A program made the translations under genes and the position numbers. This document shows positions 14,084 through 26,270 of a DNA stretch of 64,000 bases, in pieces. The first letter of the stretch is position 1; each line of letters starts with the position of its first letter. The DNA is taken from positions 474,781 through 538,780 of the forward strand of contig NW_024104356.1 of assembly GCF_003945595.2 (NCBI RefSeq), in the 5' to 3' direction. This DNA comes from Pipra filicauda. Its lineage: Eukaryota; Chordata; Aves; Passeriformes; Pipridae. Under the pieces are notes generated by a model. It ran no database searches. It was not told the DNA's origin and was given only the letters and a program-made list of their open reading frames with translations.

Positions 14084-14700
14084 AGAAAAACCCTATTAAC
14101 AGCACACTTAATTATCACATTTCAAGGTAGATATGAGTCTGTCCAGAACATCCTGAAACTATACCCTTTGCTAGTTGATGATCATTTGAGAGAAATTATC
14201 CTCAAAGTTTCCCTTTAAACTTTCCAAATTGCCCTCACTACACGACATACTTTATTAGAAGCAAAATTTCTCATGCAAATATATCCCAAGCAGAGCTGGG
14301 CCATGCCAAAGCAATAGATTTAAAACTTGCTGACACACGTACATACCCTATAGAATAAGAGCCCCATTCCCATCCAAAAGAAACCATCAAAGCTCTGCAT
14401 CCTACATGTACTCATTCCAGAACGTGATCTATTCTATCCAAAGCACCAAATGCCCTTGTGGAAAGTATGTGGGGGAAACCCATCAACCGCTGTGCACGAC
14501 AACATTTTCACACAGACACACTGTGAAAGACAGAAACAGCCATTGCTAGGACATTTCTCACAATACAACCACTTTCTGTTTGACTTCTTATTCTTGATCT
14601 TCAAAGGCATTCCACAAAACACCTTCAAAAGATAAGCTTTGGATGTCAAATTCCTACCCCTACTTCATTCTTGAAATCACAGCACAATCATTTTATGTCA
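14084..14700 (+). mobile_element. Decayed Penelope-like retroelement fragment (linker + GIY-YIG endonuclease)
   Basis: Reading from 14084 on the plus strand gives a segment with the spacing typical of the linker between reverse transcriptase and endonuclease in Penelope-like elements: R-x-x-L-L-T, then N-I-L-K, then L-L-V-D-D-x-L-R-E-I, then an A-K-F near 14260. A stop lies at 14216-14218. From 14421, in another frame, comes NVIYSIQ, then a K-C, then YVGET at 14466-14480, which match the two hallmark blocks of the GIY-YIG nuclease of these elements. A stop follows at 14547-14549. A third segment, in the first frame to about 14634, carries L-L-G-H-F, N-H, F-L-F-L-I-F-K-G-I, matching the next conserved block. 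The catalytic-region arginine expected after YVGET is not seen, and the CCHC-like cysteines of the linker are lost. At least two frame changes and internal stops make it non-functional. No reverse transcriptase fingers or palm were recognised upstream, so it is a truncated copy. The family assignment is by motif memory; a different GIY-YIG-bearing element is possible. Confidence 0.55.
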
Positions 14701-15275
14701 CAGGTTTTTCTATGCTACAGCCAAAGCATCTCCCATCTCTCTCTGTGACAGAGAAAGTATTAACTTACCACTTCTGTTAACATACCTTTTATTTTCATAG
14801 GTACCAAATACCCTTGTCTCACCAAATGTCAAGCTGGTTGTCACAATTCAAGATGCAAAGCAAGTTTCACCCATCTTTATTAGCTGGAATGTTGCTTCTT
14901 CAGTTTCAGGCCCAAGACATTCCTGGTCTTTGTTTCTTATCAGTTGCTCTAAGCAGGGATGTCATCTCTCCCTGCAAATCTCTACTTGTTTATTTCATTA
15001 ATGATGGTGTTATGGTAGATGTGGGACTAGTCCCTCTAACTACACAAACAAAAAGCAGACATATAATAGGCTCAGGTCAATCAGTTTCTCCACAAAATCC
15101 ATTTATCACAGGCAGTTCATGTATTATTTTCAGAGTTCAATCCTTTGCATCCTTGGTGGGTTTGCAAGCAAGAATGCCACTTTACCCAGAAATCCTCATC
15201 TCCAGTGGATTGACATGCCCCACTAGAATGGTCAAGAAGGTATCCTTGCTGCTAGACACCAAAGTCCAGATTTAA
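14701..15275 (+). other. Unassigned segment with a 153-codon open frame
   Basis: An open frame runs from an ATG at 14814 to a stop at 15275. The predicted product has no domain, signal peptide or repeat that I recognise. It directly follows the Penelope-like fragment, so it could be part of the same insertion's 3' region or merely chance. I see no upstream promoter, splice site or codon signal that supports it as a gene. It is recorded because it is long for this composition. Confidence 0.25.
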
Positions 15276-17295
15276 ATGAGAGAAGAAGCAAGAACAAGTG
15301 CAGTGTCAATCCTAACCTTCAATGATGCTACACCACAAAGTAACACCTTTTGTTTAACATGTGTGGGTCAGTGACAACACTAACTTTCATTTTGTTGCTG
15401 TTTCCAGTCCCTGCTAACATCAAAAACTTACTGCAGTTTTAATAGGACAAAAGAGGGGAACACAACTAACCAGTGTGACATTGTTTCATTTATCAACACA
15501 CAGAGAAAATAAGGCTGAGAGCAATTCTTGTGAGCTGCAGTTTGGCTGAACTAATCAGTGGTTATCCTCTACAGATTGAAAGAACCAACATGACTAGACA
15601 CTGTGGAAAAAGATGGTTTTAATTTATGCCATTTTGTCATGTAATCAGAGAGCAGTCTGCATGTGTGAGGGAATTATTATGAGATAATTCTTGGAAGCTT
15701 GCTAATCATGTCATTGTTTTTCAGAATTCAGCTTATGCTCTAAACCCTCCTGGAATTTATTAAGATAGACCACTTTGATGCTTCAGGTTCCCCCACTCCA
15801 AGACAGACATAGAAATTGCTACACCAGGGAATTCTGACAACCTCTCTTTTTTGATAGCTTTTCTTTAAGAGTAGTTGGATGATTCAAGAGGAAGCATAAG
15901 CCTCCCAGTACAACACTAACTATAGAAAAGTAATTTTTTGCCAGACCATCATACATGCTGTATATGCTGCACCATGGGGCTGTGACTCACTTATAATTTT
16001 TCTAAAGCATATAAAATGTAAAGCCTAGAGTTTTAGACTGTAAAAGATGTCTGGTTTTCTTCTATGTGGACCAGCCAGGACCCTGGGAGCTTTCTCAATG
16101 TGAGAAACTGGGCAGCTTCAACTCATGAATGTCAGTGTCCTCACTAGGACACCTGAATCACTGGCTATTCAGATACTTCATAAGCCTACAGCAATAATTC
16201 TGAATCTGCATATTTATACAGTTGGCAGGCACAAACCTCTCCTCTTTCCTGTGGAATCATACATCTCCATTCTACATGGATAAGGTGTGTTATTCCCATT
16301 TAAGAGCTGGGTAAAATAAGAAAGAAGAGATCATTTGCCCCAGGGAACCCAAAATTTCCAGCTAAATATAATTTGTCCCCTTGAGTTGCAGAACTTAGCT
16401 TTTTTTTTTTTTTCCCTTCAGGCTTGGCAATATGACAGAAAGACTCCTACATAGAGCAGAGCAGAGAGAACAACACTTTATTCTTCGTCCATTGCCTGCA
16501 ACAAAGATAACCATTCAAGCAGAGCTGTCTGCACATAGAGAGTGATTTTATGGACTCAAGGCCTCTGCTTCTAGCAGGTGCAGCCCAGGCTACTAGGAAG
16601 GGTAGGAAGGGTTAAAACAGCACTTGGTTCTGAAAGATGTACAGGAATTGGAGAAGACAGGGGAATTTGCTGGATCCCGAAGTGTATGGATTTAATAACT
16701 TAAATTATCCCACTCTACTCAGAGAGGACAGGGCTTGAACTATTCACATGATAGATGAGGGAAGACATGAGTTACCCCAGGCTCAAGTGGACAAAGGTGC
16801 ACTGGAGAGTTGCAGCTGATCTGGGGAAGAGTACTAAGCTTTTCCTAAGCCCCAGTTCACCCTTGACAAAGGAAATCTGAAAAATCTTCTGCATGGAAAC
16901 AAAACCTTTTCTTCGCTTGCCACGAGGGGAAAGTGAAGAGAGCAGGAGGATGTTTTTCACTCTGTCCTTTTCTTTTGCTCTGTATGTTTGTGTGACTTCA
17001 ATTTCACCCAGCTCAGAGGCAGAGATAATACAGAAAGAAAGATAGCTTTTTTCTCTTTCCTACACACTGCAATGAGTAACATAATGTTGCAGAGAGAAAT
17101 CTTATGAGGCTATTACAAAAGCCCATGAGGCAACAAGATTTTTGGTGTTATTACTTACTGTTTAGTAACACAAAGGAATAGATCAACTGAATTAGGTTTG
17201 GGGGTTTTTTAATTATCTCCAAAGCTTTGGGGGTTAAAAGAAGCCTAAAGACCTGTGCATCCAGCCTCTCTCTAAACTCATGCTCAGCTAATCCG

Positions 17296-17333
17296 TGTCA
17301 GCTGCATCTTCCCTTGTCAGCTGCATCTTCCCT
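17296..17333. repeat. 19-bp perfect tandem duplication
   Basis: The unit TGTCAGCTGCATCTTCCCT occurs twice in direct contact without mismatch. Because the copies are identical, the duplication is likely recent or recently homogenised. Confidence 0.95.
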
Positions 17334-18885
17334 TGCCAATACAGAGGTGAGTGTGAGGAATTTCTGCATGTTACTTGTTTAACTATTACCTTTTATGGGT
17401 CTCTCTGTCTCCCACTGACTTTCTGGCAGCAGATGGGTTGGCAAGAGGAAAACCTCAAACAATACTTTTCTGAAAGCTTTAAAACTTAAGCAGAGGGAAA
17501 GAACAGTCTGACAAAAGAAGCAGACACCTGTGAAGCCTGTGCATGGACCTGGGCTGCTACTTTCAAGGCTGTAACTAGCACAGGGTACTGTCTCTGTTTA
17601 AAGCAATGTCTGCTTATCTCATTGGAATTTGGGAATCCACTGATCTCTTTTTCTAAACTGTGATTTTTTTTCAGTGTTTTTCAGTCCTCACTTCTATGTT
17701 TATTACAAGGCTTATCGGAAGACAATGAAAAAAAAAATCTCATTTTTCCATGTAGTGGTCAAAACCAAAGATAGAAACAGGCCCTGCTCTTGTGGAGACT
17801 CTGTCTAAGCAGATGAAGAATAGCCATGAGTGGGGTAGAACGAGATTCCCAATTCATAGTAAACAGTGATCATGCAGAGAGAGGCAGGGAGTGAGGTGGT
17901 GAATGATCAACTAACAGACAAGAGAAGGATTACAGCATTAAGACAGGATCTGGGAGGGTGGATCTGAAGTAAACATACTATGAGGGAACTGACTGGAGTA
18001 GAAGATCCAATTGCCCAGCACAAGACAGGGAGAATACAAAATCAAATTCTCCTTGTGCCAAATTCTCCTAGCTATGGCTGGAGCATGTGTTGGCTCAGTG
18101 TACAGCCTCCTGCACACGCACATGAGATAGTCCTTATGCTGGGCTATGCTCCTTCAGGAAACCAATTCATGCTCATGGATTCCAGTTGTGCTTGTGAAGT
18201 TGCTACCAAAGTGTTACTGCTGTGCTGTGAATGCTTATTTGTTGGTGTTTATTAACCTTGGCCAAGAAGCATCCTTCAGTCTGGGAACAACGAGAAGCAC
18301 TTAAATTTAATGATGGCGATGAACAAGCTAAGGAGGTGATTACAGCCAGAAGAGCCTGATTTTTTGCTTACTTGAAGAAGAAGGGTTTGGAGCAATGGAA
18401 AGAATGAAAGAAGTGTCAGTTATAGGAAATGTGCACATGGCAGGGAGGGAAGAAGGAACTTCACAGAGAGCCATGTCAGAAGGAAGAAATGGTAGACAGC
18501 ATCATTTTGTCATGAAGAACCTGGATTAGCTGTGAGACAAGACAAGTCCAGAAAAGAAACCATAGACTAACAATAGACGAAAACACAGAGGAAATCTTTG
18601 AATGGGGTCAGGAACTGCCAGGAAAGACACTGGTCAGGAAGTTCATTCTCACAGAAATGTTAAACATTTGATGGTCCTTGGAAGTAAAGAGCAATGCTCA
18701 GTTCTGAAACTGTGTTCAACAGATTTCCATGAGACTGTTTCCTTGCAGTTACCAATGGAAAGGCAAAACACAAACTTATAATTTCAGTAGCAAGGTGGGA
18801 TTCTTCAAAAATACACATTTCAAAAACAGAGGAAAAACAAAGTTTCTAATGGGACAGAGAAGCCTGACAAAAGAACCTCAAGATG

Positions 18886-18904
18886 AAAAAAAAAAAAAAA
18901 AAAA
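18886..18904. repeat. Poly-A run (19 A)
   Basis: An uninterrupted run of 19 A is followed by GAAAAG. It has the look of a retroposon tail in plus orientation, but I recognise no processed gene copy or SINE in the preceding few hundred bases and no flanking target duplication. Confidence 0.85.
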
Positions 18905-20464
18905 GAAAAGATAAATTGAGATCAACAGCTTCTGTTAAGGGGCTCTAAAACACAGGAATTGCTGGAGACTGCTCAGACTCTAAAGTCATGAAGATACTTC
19001 TGTGCCCCACCAGCAGGACAGCAAGGACCCTGAATGAAGCTCCTGCAAAACACCTTGATTCTTCCACTCTCCCCCATCTGGCTGCAGTGAAGACCTCTGA
19101 AAAGTCCTCTCACAGCACTCCTTGGCAAAGTTGACTCCAAGAGAAACATCCACTCACCAGATCTTTTTAGAGCCATTTTTACAATTCAAGCTATTTCAGT
19201 GTTTTAGGATGAGTTGTCTGAGGTGTGAAGATTGTATCCAGCACAATGACTCACGTGGGTTACAACCAACACAGCCTCCATGTGGGCTAGAAAAAGCCAT
19301 ATATTTTCTTCATTGGCAGCAGTTTGTCAGCACAATTGACACCTTGGTTACCAATCCCAGCACTGACGCAGAAAGTTAACAGGCCAGCGACTGAAACTGC
19401 AGATGCCTGTCTGCTTGGGTCTGGGATCTGATGTGCGTCTTCGGTGAACAGGTCCAGACCATACTTCTCCAAGGAGGACAAAACACAGATATTGTTTTCC
19501 CTATGAGAACCATCCTGCCCAACACTTACACATATCTCAAAAGGCAAAAGTGTCTTACAAAGTCCAGGATGGAGGATGGTGAAAAAATAAAGATGGCTTT
19601 CACTGATGTTTCTGTGCCAAGATATAAAAGCAAGTGCTTTGTTTAGTACAGAATTCATTGATCTGATGCCATCGCTGCACACATCTAGAAAAGACTGCAC
19701 CACTCTTGATATTATATTTTAATTCAATGTGCTTACAAAAGGAACTTCTGGCTATTTCTGTTTTTCCTGGAGTATCCAAGCAGTGAGGAAATTCAAATGT
19801 GTGGAAGCACACCCAAGAACTGACGATCTCTTGAAGCAGAGATTGGCTAGAAAACTGGAGGCTCAGTTTGGCCAAACCTCATCAATCAGACTTTGTTTTT
19901 GCCAAACCAAACCCCACACCAGAAATGGGTTTGGAGTCAGTTTCCATTTTCTTGAAGCCACTGAAATTCTGAGGTTATTCAAAGGTCTCTCTATCACCCA
20001 TCTTCAATCTAAACCTTTTTTCTGAAACATATTTTTTGCAGATTGACTCTATATGCCAACAAAGGGTGAGAGGCCAAGGTTGTCTGCAAGTTTTTCAGTG
20101 TTCGTCTGTTCTGGATGTGTCCCAGATGCTTCAGGAATAGCGTTTCAAGTGGTGGTTTGGCCCTTGTAGGCACAGGCGGCTCTGGGAGGAAGAGAGTCTC
20201 ATGTTCATAGAAAATAAGATTAAGAAACAAAAATATTGAACAAATGGCATTGAATCTGGAAAAATATGCTCAAGTTGGGGTGAAAATTTCAGTTGTTTTT
20301 AAATGAGATAATTTGTTCTTTCCCGTACATCAAATGTAGGAAGAAAAGAGGAAAAAGAGAATAAAATAAAACAAGAATTTTACTTTTTAATCTGACAGTT
20401 TTTCCTTCTGGAAAAATTATGTTTCTGTGCTTATAGTGTTAGACTGGAACATAGAGGGCTCAGT

Positions 20465-20545
20465 TCAGTTTGCTGATGTGCCAAAAAATCCCTGCATGAC
20501 CTCAGGCAAGTAGTTTAGCCTTTCCCAGTACCTTTGCAAACATTG
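20465..20545 (+). repeat. MIR-like (CORE-SINE) relic, weak
   Basis: The phrase TGACCTCAGGCAAGTAGTTTAGCC at about 20497-20520 resembles the MIR core motif TGACCTTGGGCAAGTCACTT, with a C/T-rich continuation. The similarity spans some 50 bases and is diverged. This is plausible for an amniote-wide SINE relic, but identification is by eye only. Confidence 0.4.
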
Positions 20546-23500
20546 GACCTAGGACAACTTCCCTCCTCCTGTTCCTATACTCTCACTGCAAGGTCTGTGG
20601 AAGAGACCTGACTCTTCCTATACTTTTGCACAACATTGAGCAGAAAATGTTGCTATTCCTCTATTGGAGCTCAGAAGCGAGTCTGTGATCCAAATCATGT
20701 TAATATCCATTATAAATTCTGCAAAGTCCTATTCTGGACTAGTTTGCAGTCCCCGCCATTCGTAAGGCAGTAGGGGATTATATCTTATAAAGAAGTCTGT
20801 AGATGTCACTCTCCCCAAACAGGCTTTCCCTGTCTCCACTTTGAGCTATGTTGTTCATTTAGGCTATTGTCAGAATGCACTTGCTCACACTTGTGGGATG
20901 TTTAGTTTAAGAAAACCCACAGGTGACCCCAGGTTATTTTGCATTCAGAATATTTTGCACAAAATCCCAGGGATATGAAAGGGACTGTCTACCAAGCACC
21001 ATTGTGATTTCACACGAGGCACAGGTCAAGCCATTACCTGGAATTCAAGATTTACAAGAAAGTTTTTTTGTGTTGGTTTGTTGGGGTTTTTTTGGTAAAA
21101 CACTTGAGTGTGAATCTGGAAGACCACACACATGCGGCAGTTCCTCACCGCCCATGATCCGACATGCTACTTAACCCTTGTGGTTTACAACCAGCACTCA
21201 CCACACTGCTCAGTGAGAGCACTGAGTCTCTGCTCATATCAAGGAAAAAATATCCCCAGGGAATTCCCCAGCTCATGAGATCTTGCCCATCAAAAGTAGA
21301 GTGAAGGATTAGAGTATTAGGTTTTAGGAATGGGTAAACTTCAAGTGGGAGAGAAGGTCCATCCCTTTCTTTGACCCAGAAGCCCTGTGTTTTCCAGGGC
21401 TGTCTTCCAAACCCAGCACAGCCCGAAGCAAGAGGTAAAAAGGACCACTGGAGAAAGCCCATCAAGCTTCCCAGGCATTGGTGGTTTTGACAATTCGCGA
21501 CCAAAGAACACAAGATGAGACAGAGTTGCTTCAGTCATCACAGCTGTTCCTTACCAAACACAGACGACCCAGGGATGAATTTTATTCTTAGAAGTATCCT
21601 CTGACCATGCACTGTGGAGAGACATTTCACAGTACCCTTTAACAGACTGCAAGAACTCTGATTAAAAGGCCAAAAGACAGAGGTAGACTATGCTACCAGC
21701 AGAGAGAGGGAAAGATGGTGAAGATCACCAAGCATCCCTGCAAGTGCAAAGAACTTTACAAATAACTGTTGTAAAAGCAGATGAGTCTGAAAGAAGTTCT
21801 GCAGGCTGTGCTGACATTCGCCCATTGTTGATGCTGACATCATTGGGATCCTCTTTTCCTAAGTCCATATTGCTGCCTCTTTAGAAGGAAGTTGGAATAG
21901 CAGTGAAGAGACTTCCTGGAATCTTCTCCATGAAAGGTCTCTTAGGACTGCTGGTCCAGAAGCTGCTATTGTTTCCCAAGTTGCTACACACTCCAAGGAG
22001 AAACACATAACAGTTTGGACCTGATGGCCAGCAGTGTTCACAGCAAGGATTTACATAGTCCTTGGAGGCAAGGGCCTCATTATTGTGAACACAGAGGGAC
22101 CTTTCACTGGTGTTGCTGGTGACAGCCAGGCTGGATCTAACATATATGTAAGTAAATATTAAGACAATTAGACACTTTAGTACAATTAAAAGTGAGTATT
22201 TAACATAATTAAATAGCTGTAGGACTCAGCCATCTTTGTGTCAGATCATGCTGAAGCACAAACTTATGCCCCAGTTTCTTGACAGAAGGTCAATATCTGC
22301 AACATGAAATTGGCTCTTATACTCTGGAGATGTTTAAATGCTGATGCACAGCTGGCAGTGAATAAAAAACGACTTCTACTTCAGCCTTTCCTCCTCTGAA
22401 TGTCTATCCAGTGCAGCAAGACTGACGAGGAGAGGCAATGATAATCGACAAAGCTGGGAAGAAATCCACCATGCTTTCAGGCTGGCCAGCCCTTTGTCAT
22501 TCTTCAGTGAGGTGGACCAACCTAAGCCTCTTGAAGATGCAAAACAGTGAAAAAATGAAGAGTGCACTGAATTTTGTGGAGATGCAAGGATCACAGACTG
22601 ATGTCAGCCAGGGGTGTTTGGGACTGGAATATGACTCTTTTTATCTCCCTGCCTGGTTTTACATTGGGTGGATAAATTAGCAGTGGCTCAAGGCTGTTAC
22701 CATGAGATCACTTAGCAGTTAATCTTTTATTTGGAAAGCTGTTCCTTCCCACAGAAGTAAACACCCACCTTATCAGGCATGCCATGGCAAAGGATGTTGT
22801 CCAGCTCCCCACCTGCTGTCCTTCCTCTCATTAGTGGCTTCCCTCCCTTTGCAGCCATTCCCACCCACCATCTGCCAGAACATGCTGCACGCCCACAGCC
22901 CTGCCAGTGATGCTCATGGACATGGCATGGTCACACCAGCCCAGCCTTTATCGGGAAACAGCCTGTTCCATACAGGAATGGGAACATGCCTGGCAGACAT
23001 GTAGCATGTCTGAGCCCTCTCCTTTGTGGCAGCACAGTGTCTGGCCACTCTCCAGAGCCCTTGGAGCTCTGAAAGGCCATTAATGAAACCACAGGTGATT
23101 CCTATTGATCACACAAGGAAAAACAGAGCCTCTAGGCCAGGGATAGCCTTTCACTGTCAAAGGCAGAACATGTTTTTCATGTCCCCTTACATTTCATCTC
23201 CACTGTCAAGCTCTTTTTCACCATCCTTCATTAAATATTAAAGGAGCCTGCTGAGAGGAATGCACCTGACAATTACAATTCCTCTTCTCTGCAGGCAAAA
23301 ATCTAGGGCTTGTTTTTGTTTTTAATGTGGTGGTTGCATTAGAGAGAGCCCAGATGCACTGGTTGTGTAAAGCCATGTAAGTCCCATTGAAATGACTTCC
23401 TCTTTAGGTCCAGTGAATGTGCAGAACATGCCGTGGTGCTGGGTTTCCTTTCCTGCTGACTGCTGCAGACTATAGATCAGGGAGATTACCTGCTAGAAAA

Positions 23501-26063
23501 AATCCTTTCTGACAGTGAGGTCCAGTAATGTACATTTTCTGAGGATCTGCCTCAAAAATTTCAAATCAGAAAGCCCCAACAGTGACTGTACTGAAAAATA
23601 CAACAGGTATTCTTCATGCTCAGCAAAGGTAGTGTGTGTTATTAGACTTAATATCAGTCATATAATCCTGTATATAATCTCAAAGCACCTTATATAATAG
23701 GTTCTGTGCTTGTCTCACAGAGGGTCTACCACAGCATTAAGTGTAGTGCTCAATTCCTATTTGTTTATAGTCAGTGCTCCAGCCATAAAGGAGACCCTCT
23801 CTCTCACTACTTGACAGAGTTCCAGGAGGTATGGACACAATTCAATTTCTTCCTCCAAAATCTATCAAAATCACTCTGACGTTTTATTTTTAGAATTTCA
23901 TGTTTCTTTCCTGACATTTGAATCCAACTATTTGCATTTTTTTCCAAGGCAGAGGCTGAGGCAGGGAGTCCTTGTGAGGATTTACAGACACCCTGCCACC
24001 ATGTCTCTAGGTCTTAGGAGCAGTAAAGCTGGTTTTTTCCAGTGTCATTTCTCCATATAAGCCTCATATTTCTATGAATCTACATAGATTTTTTTTTTCT
24101 CCAACTCCTGTTTTTCCTTCTGTTTTCTAAAGTCCTACTGAGATCATTGTATGTTCTCTGTCAGGCAACATACAAAATACCCCTTCATCCTTGATTCATC
24201 CCAGCATAGAGAGATAAAATGTTCATCTCAGCAGTGAAAAACAGTACCTGGCTCATTCAAAACCTTCATGGGACCTTCAGGTGCAACTAATACTGGTGTC
24301 ATTCCTATCCCATATGATAGAGAGAGCAACGTCCAGTGTGACTTATAGCATGTTAGTTGCTCAGTGCTGCTGTCTGTGGACCAGCAAAGGCTGAGGGCCA
24401 CTGATCTCAGTAGCCAGCTTGTGGTAGCAACACACAGAATGCAAGAAGGAGTAACATAAAGTTTCAGCTCCTTCTTCCCGCAGCATCTTCCCATGTGGGA
24501 CTACTTGGACTACAACTAAAGCAATAATTAATCTACTGAAAAAGTCCCTTCTCAAACATCCCAGCCTGCTCATTTCCATTGGTGAGCAAAGCTGCATCAA
24601 TGAATTTATGATGTGACATCAGTCCCACAGCTCAAGTGGCAACTTTTGTATTTACATCCATTGTTGTTCAATAAGCTGCTCATTTCCCTTTCTCTAACCC
24701 AAACTTCATGAAAATCGGAAAGATGCACTCGAGGGTTTTTCCGAAGAAGACTTGATACTGAAAAGTGATTTCCTGTGGTAAGGAAATGAGGCACTGCAAA
24801 GTGCTTAGAGAGACATATTTAATGCCTTCAGCTCTTCTATTGAGTTAACAACTAGCATGGTCTTAACTTTAAGGAAATAAATTTATTCTTGGGCTCCCTT
24901 ATTTCAATAATCCCCCAACAGAAAATGAGCTGCAACTTTTTCCTCTCCAGAAGATGATACAGGGAGGATTATTTGTTTTAATTACTTTCTTTTAATGATG
25001 GTGCAGTGGCCGCAAGATACCAAGGTGTATTACAGAACAATGTGTAGAAGAGCATCATTTCCCTCATGAAAACACATTGATGTGCAATGTACCATGAGGA
25101 GAAAGCAAAAGGATGTAAGGAGGCTATTGCTCCCTTAAAGGAGCAGTTATGATGCTCAGAGAAGGAGAGCTGGCAGAGCAACAGGCAGCCCCAGTGACAT
25201 AGCAAGGCAATACGAGGGGGAGAGGGCAGGGATGGATATGACTTGGGAGCAGGATAAATCAGACAGGTAGTGGAAAACAGATTTTTCCATTTGCAATGTA
25301 AATCCTTCCATTTCTAGTCCTTTCTTAAATGATCGTGGGCGTAGGAACAGCAACTAGAACCCACCCCTGCGAGATATGTCCACCACAGATGATGTCCATA
25401 AGTATCACACTCATATAGTTTCCTCACAGCAAAAGCTGGCACCAGCCACGTGAACATCCTCTATCAAGCTGCTCCCCTCAGCTGCTTGGAAGCAAGATGG
25501 GGAGGTCAATGTGGTTGCTTTGTTCCTAGGCTTAGTAGAGCACAGGAAATGTGTGAGCATGCCCTCCACCAGCTAGATATGCTCTGCCCCAGCAGTTCAA
25601 GCCACATGTTTGGCTTCCAGATGCAAAAGAAGGCAGTGCTTCAGAGCACACTCTTTCACAGCCTCCAAACACATGCACATGAACTGATGCCTCCAAAGCC
25701 TGGTCAGCTCTCCCTGCCAGGGCTCCCCACAGAGAGCTGAGCCCCTGTCTGAACTTTAGAGTCAAAAAAAAAGGGTGCGGCTCTTTCTGGGAGAAGGCTC
25801 CAATAGTGCAGAGGGAGCAGATGGCACACTGGCTTTTACAGACTTGCCTTGGCCAAGTTCCTGGCCAGTATCTCACACTAGACATGCAGTGGGGTTTTGA
25901 AGACTGGACTGCCACCAGAGCTACCTTTTAGCATCTCTAGCAAAGGAGAGATCCCTACCTATAGGCTCTTCTCTTGACCATGGGTGTATGTTTACTCGTG
26001 CAACAGTGACAAGGTGGAAGAGCCAAAGAGATAGCAAGATTTGTGCTGTCCCCTGAAAACTAT
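20546..26063. other. Unique non-coding DNA, no gene seen
   Basis: This part contains no recognised repeat or gene. A somewhat more GC-rich part lies at 22740-23060, without CpG enrichment or an open frame of note. The minus-strand frame of 127 codons at 25532-25915 has many Cys and Ser but no zinc-binding pattern that I can name. Acceptor-like C/T tracts ending in CAG occur, for example near 23294, but no adjoining coding exon is visible. Confidence 0.5.
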
Positions 26064-26270
26064 TGAAGGTCTAGAAAACAACTTTGAAAACACTGAGTTC
26101 ACTTAGTTTAGAAAAGAGAAGGGACTGCGGGTTGTCATAAAAAGTTGCTACAAAGAGGTTGCAAAAAGGCCTTTCTGTATGTCCCTGGAAGCATTGTCAA
26201 CTCAGGTCAGACATTATGAAAAAAAATGCCTTATTGCCAGAAGCTCTGAGTAGACATTGATGAGGAGGAA
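26064..26270 (+). mobile_element. CR1 LINE fragment (coding/3' part)
   Basis: The sequence GAAGGTCTAGAAAACA, then TTAGTTTAGAAAAGAGAAGGG, then ACAAAGAGGTTGC, then AGGTCAGACATTATGAAAAAA, then CATTGCCAG-like phrases follow the order of the well-known avian CR1 segment upstream of its 3' untranslated region. The copy is diverged, with gaps. It is 5'-truncated and its typical 3' terminal octamer repeats are not seen. CR1 is the main LINE of birds and such dead fragments are normal. Confidence 0.6.

Larger units (their letters stand above)
15276..20464. other. Unique non-coding DNA with poly-T and poly-A tracts
   Basis: No gene is recognisable. Simple features are a run of 14 T at 16400-16413, a 19-base tandem duplication at 17296-17333 and a run of 19 A at 18886-18904. 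The stretch from about 17760 to 18640 is purine-rich on the plus strand and might be an old interspersed repeat, but I could not match it to a family. The longest open frame is 138 codons (19287-19703 minus) with no domain. Confidence 0.5.

Noticed and set aside
17760..18885. Processed pseudogene or SINE ending in the A19 run
   Set aside because: The purine-rich sequence before the poly-A run gives no coherent protein in any frame and no target duplication was visible.
19287..19703. 138-codon open frame on the minus strand
   Set aside because: No domain is recognisable, and open frames on the opposite strand overlap it with no consistent coding signal.
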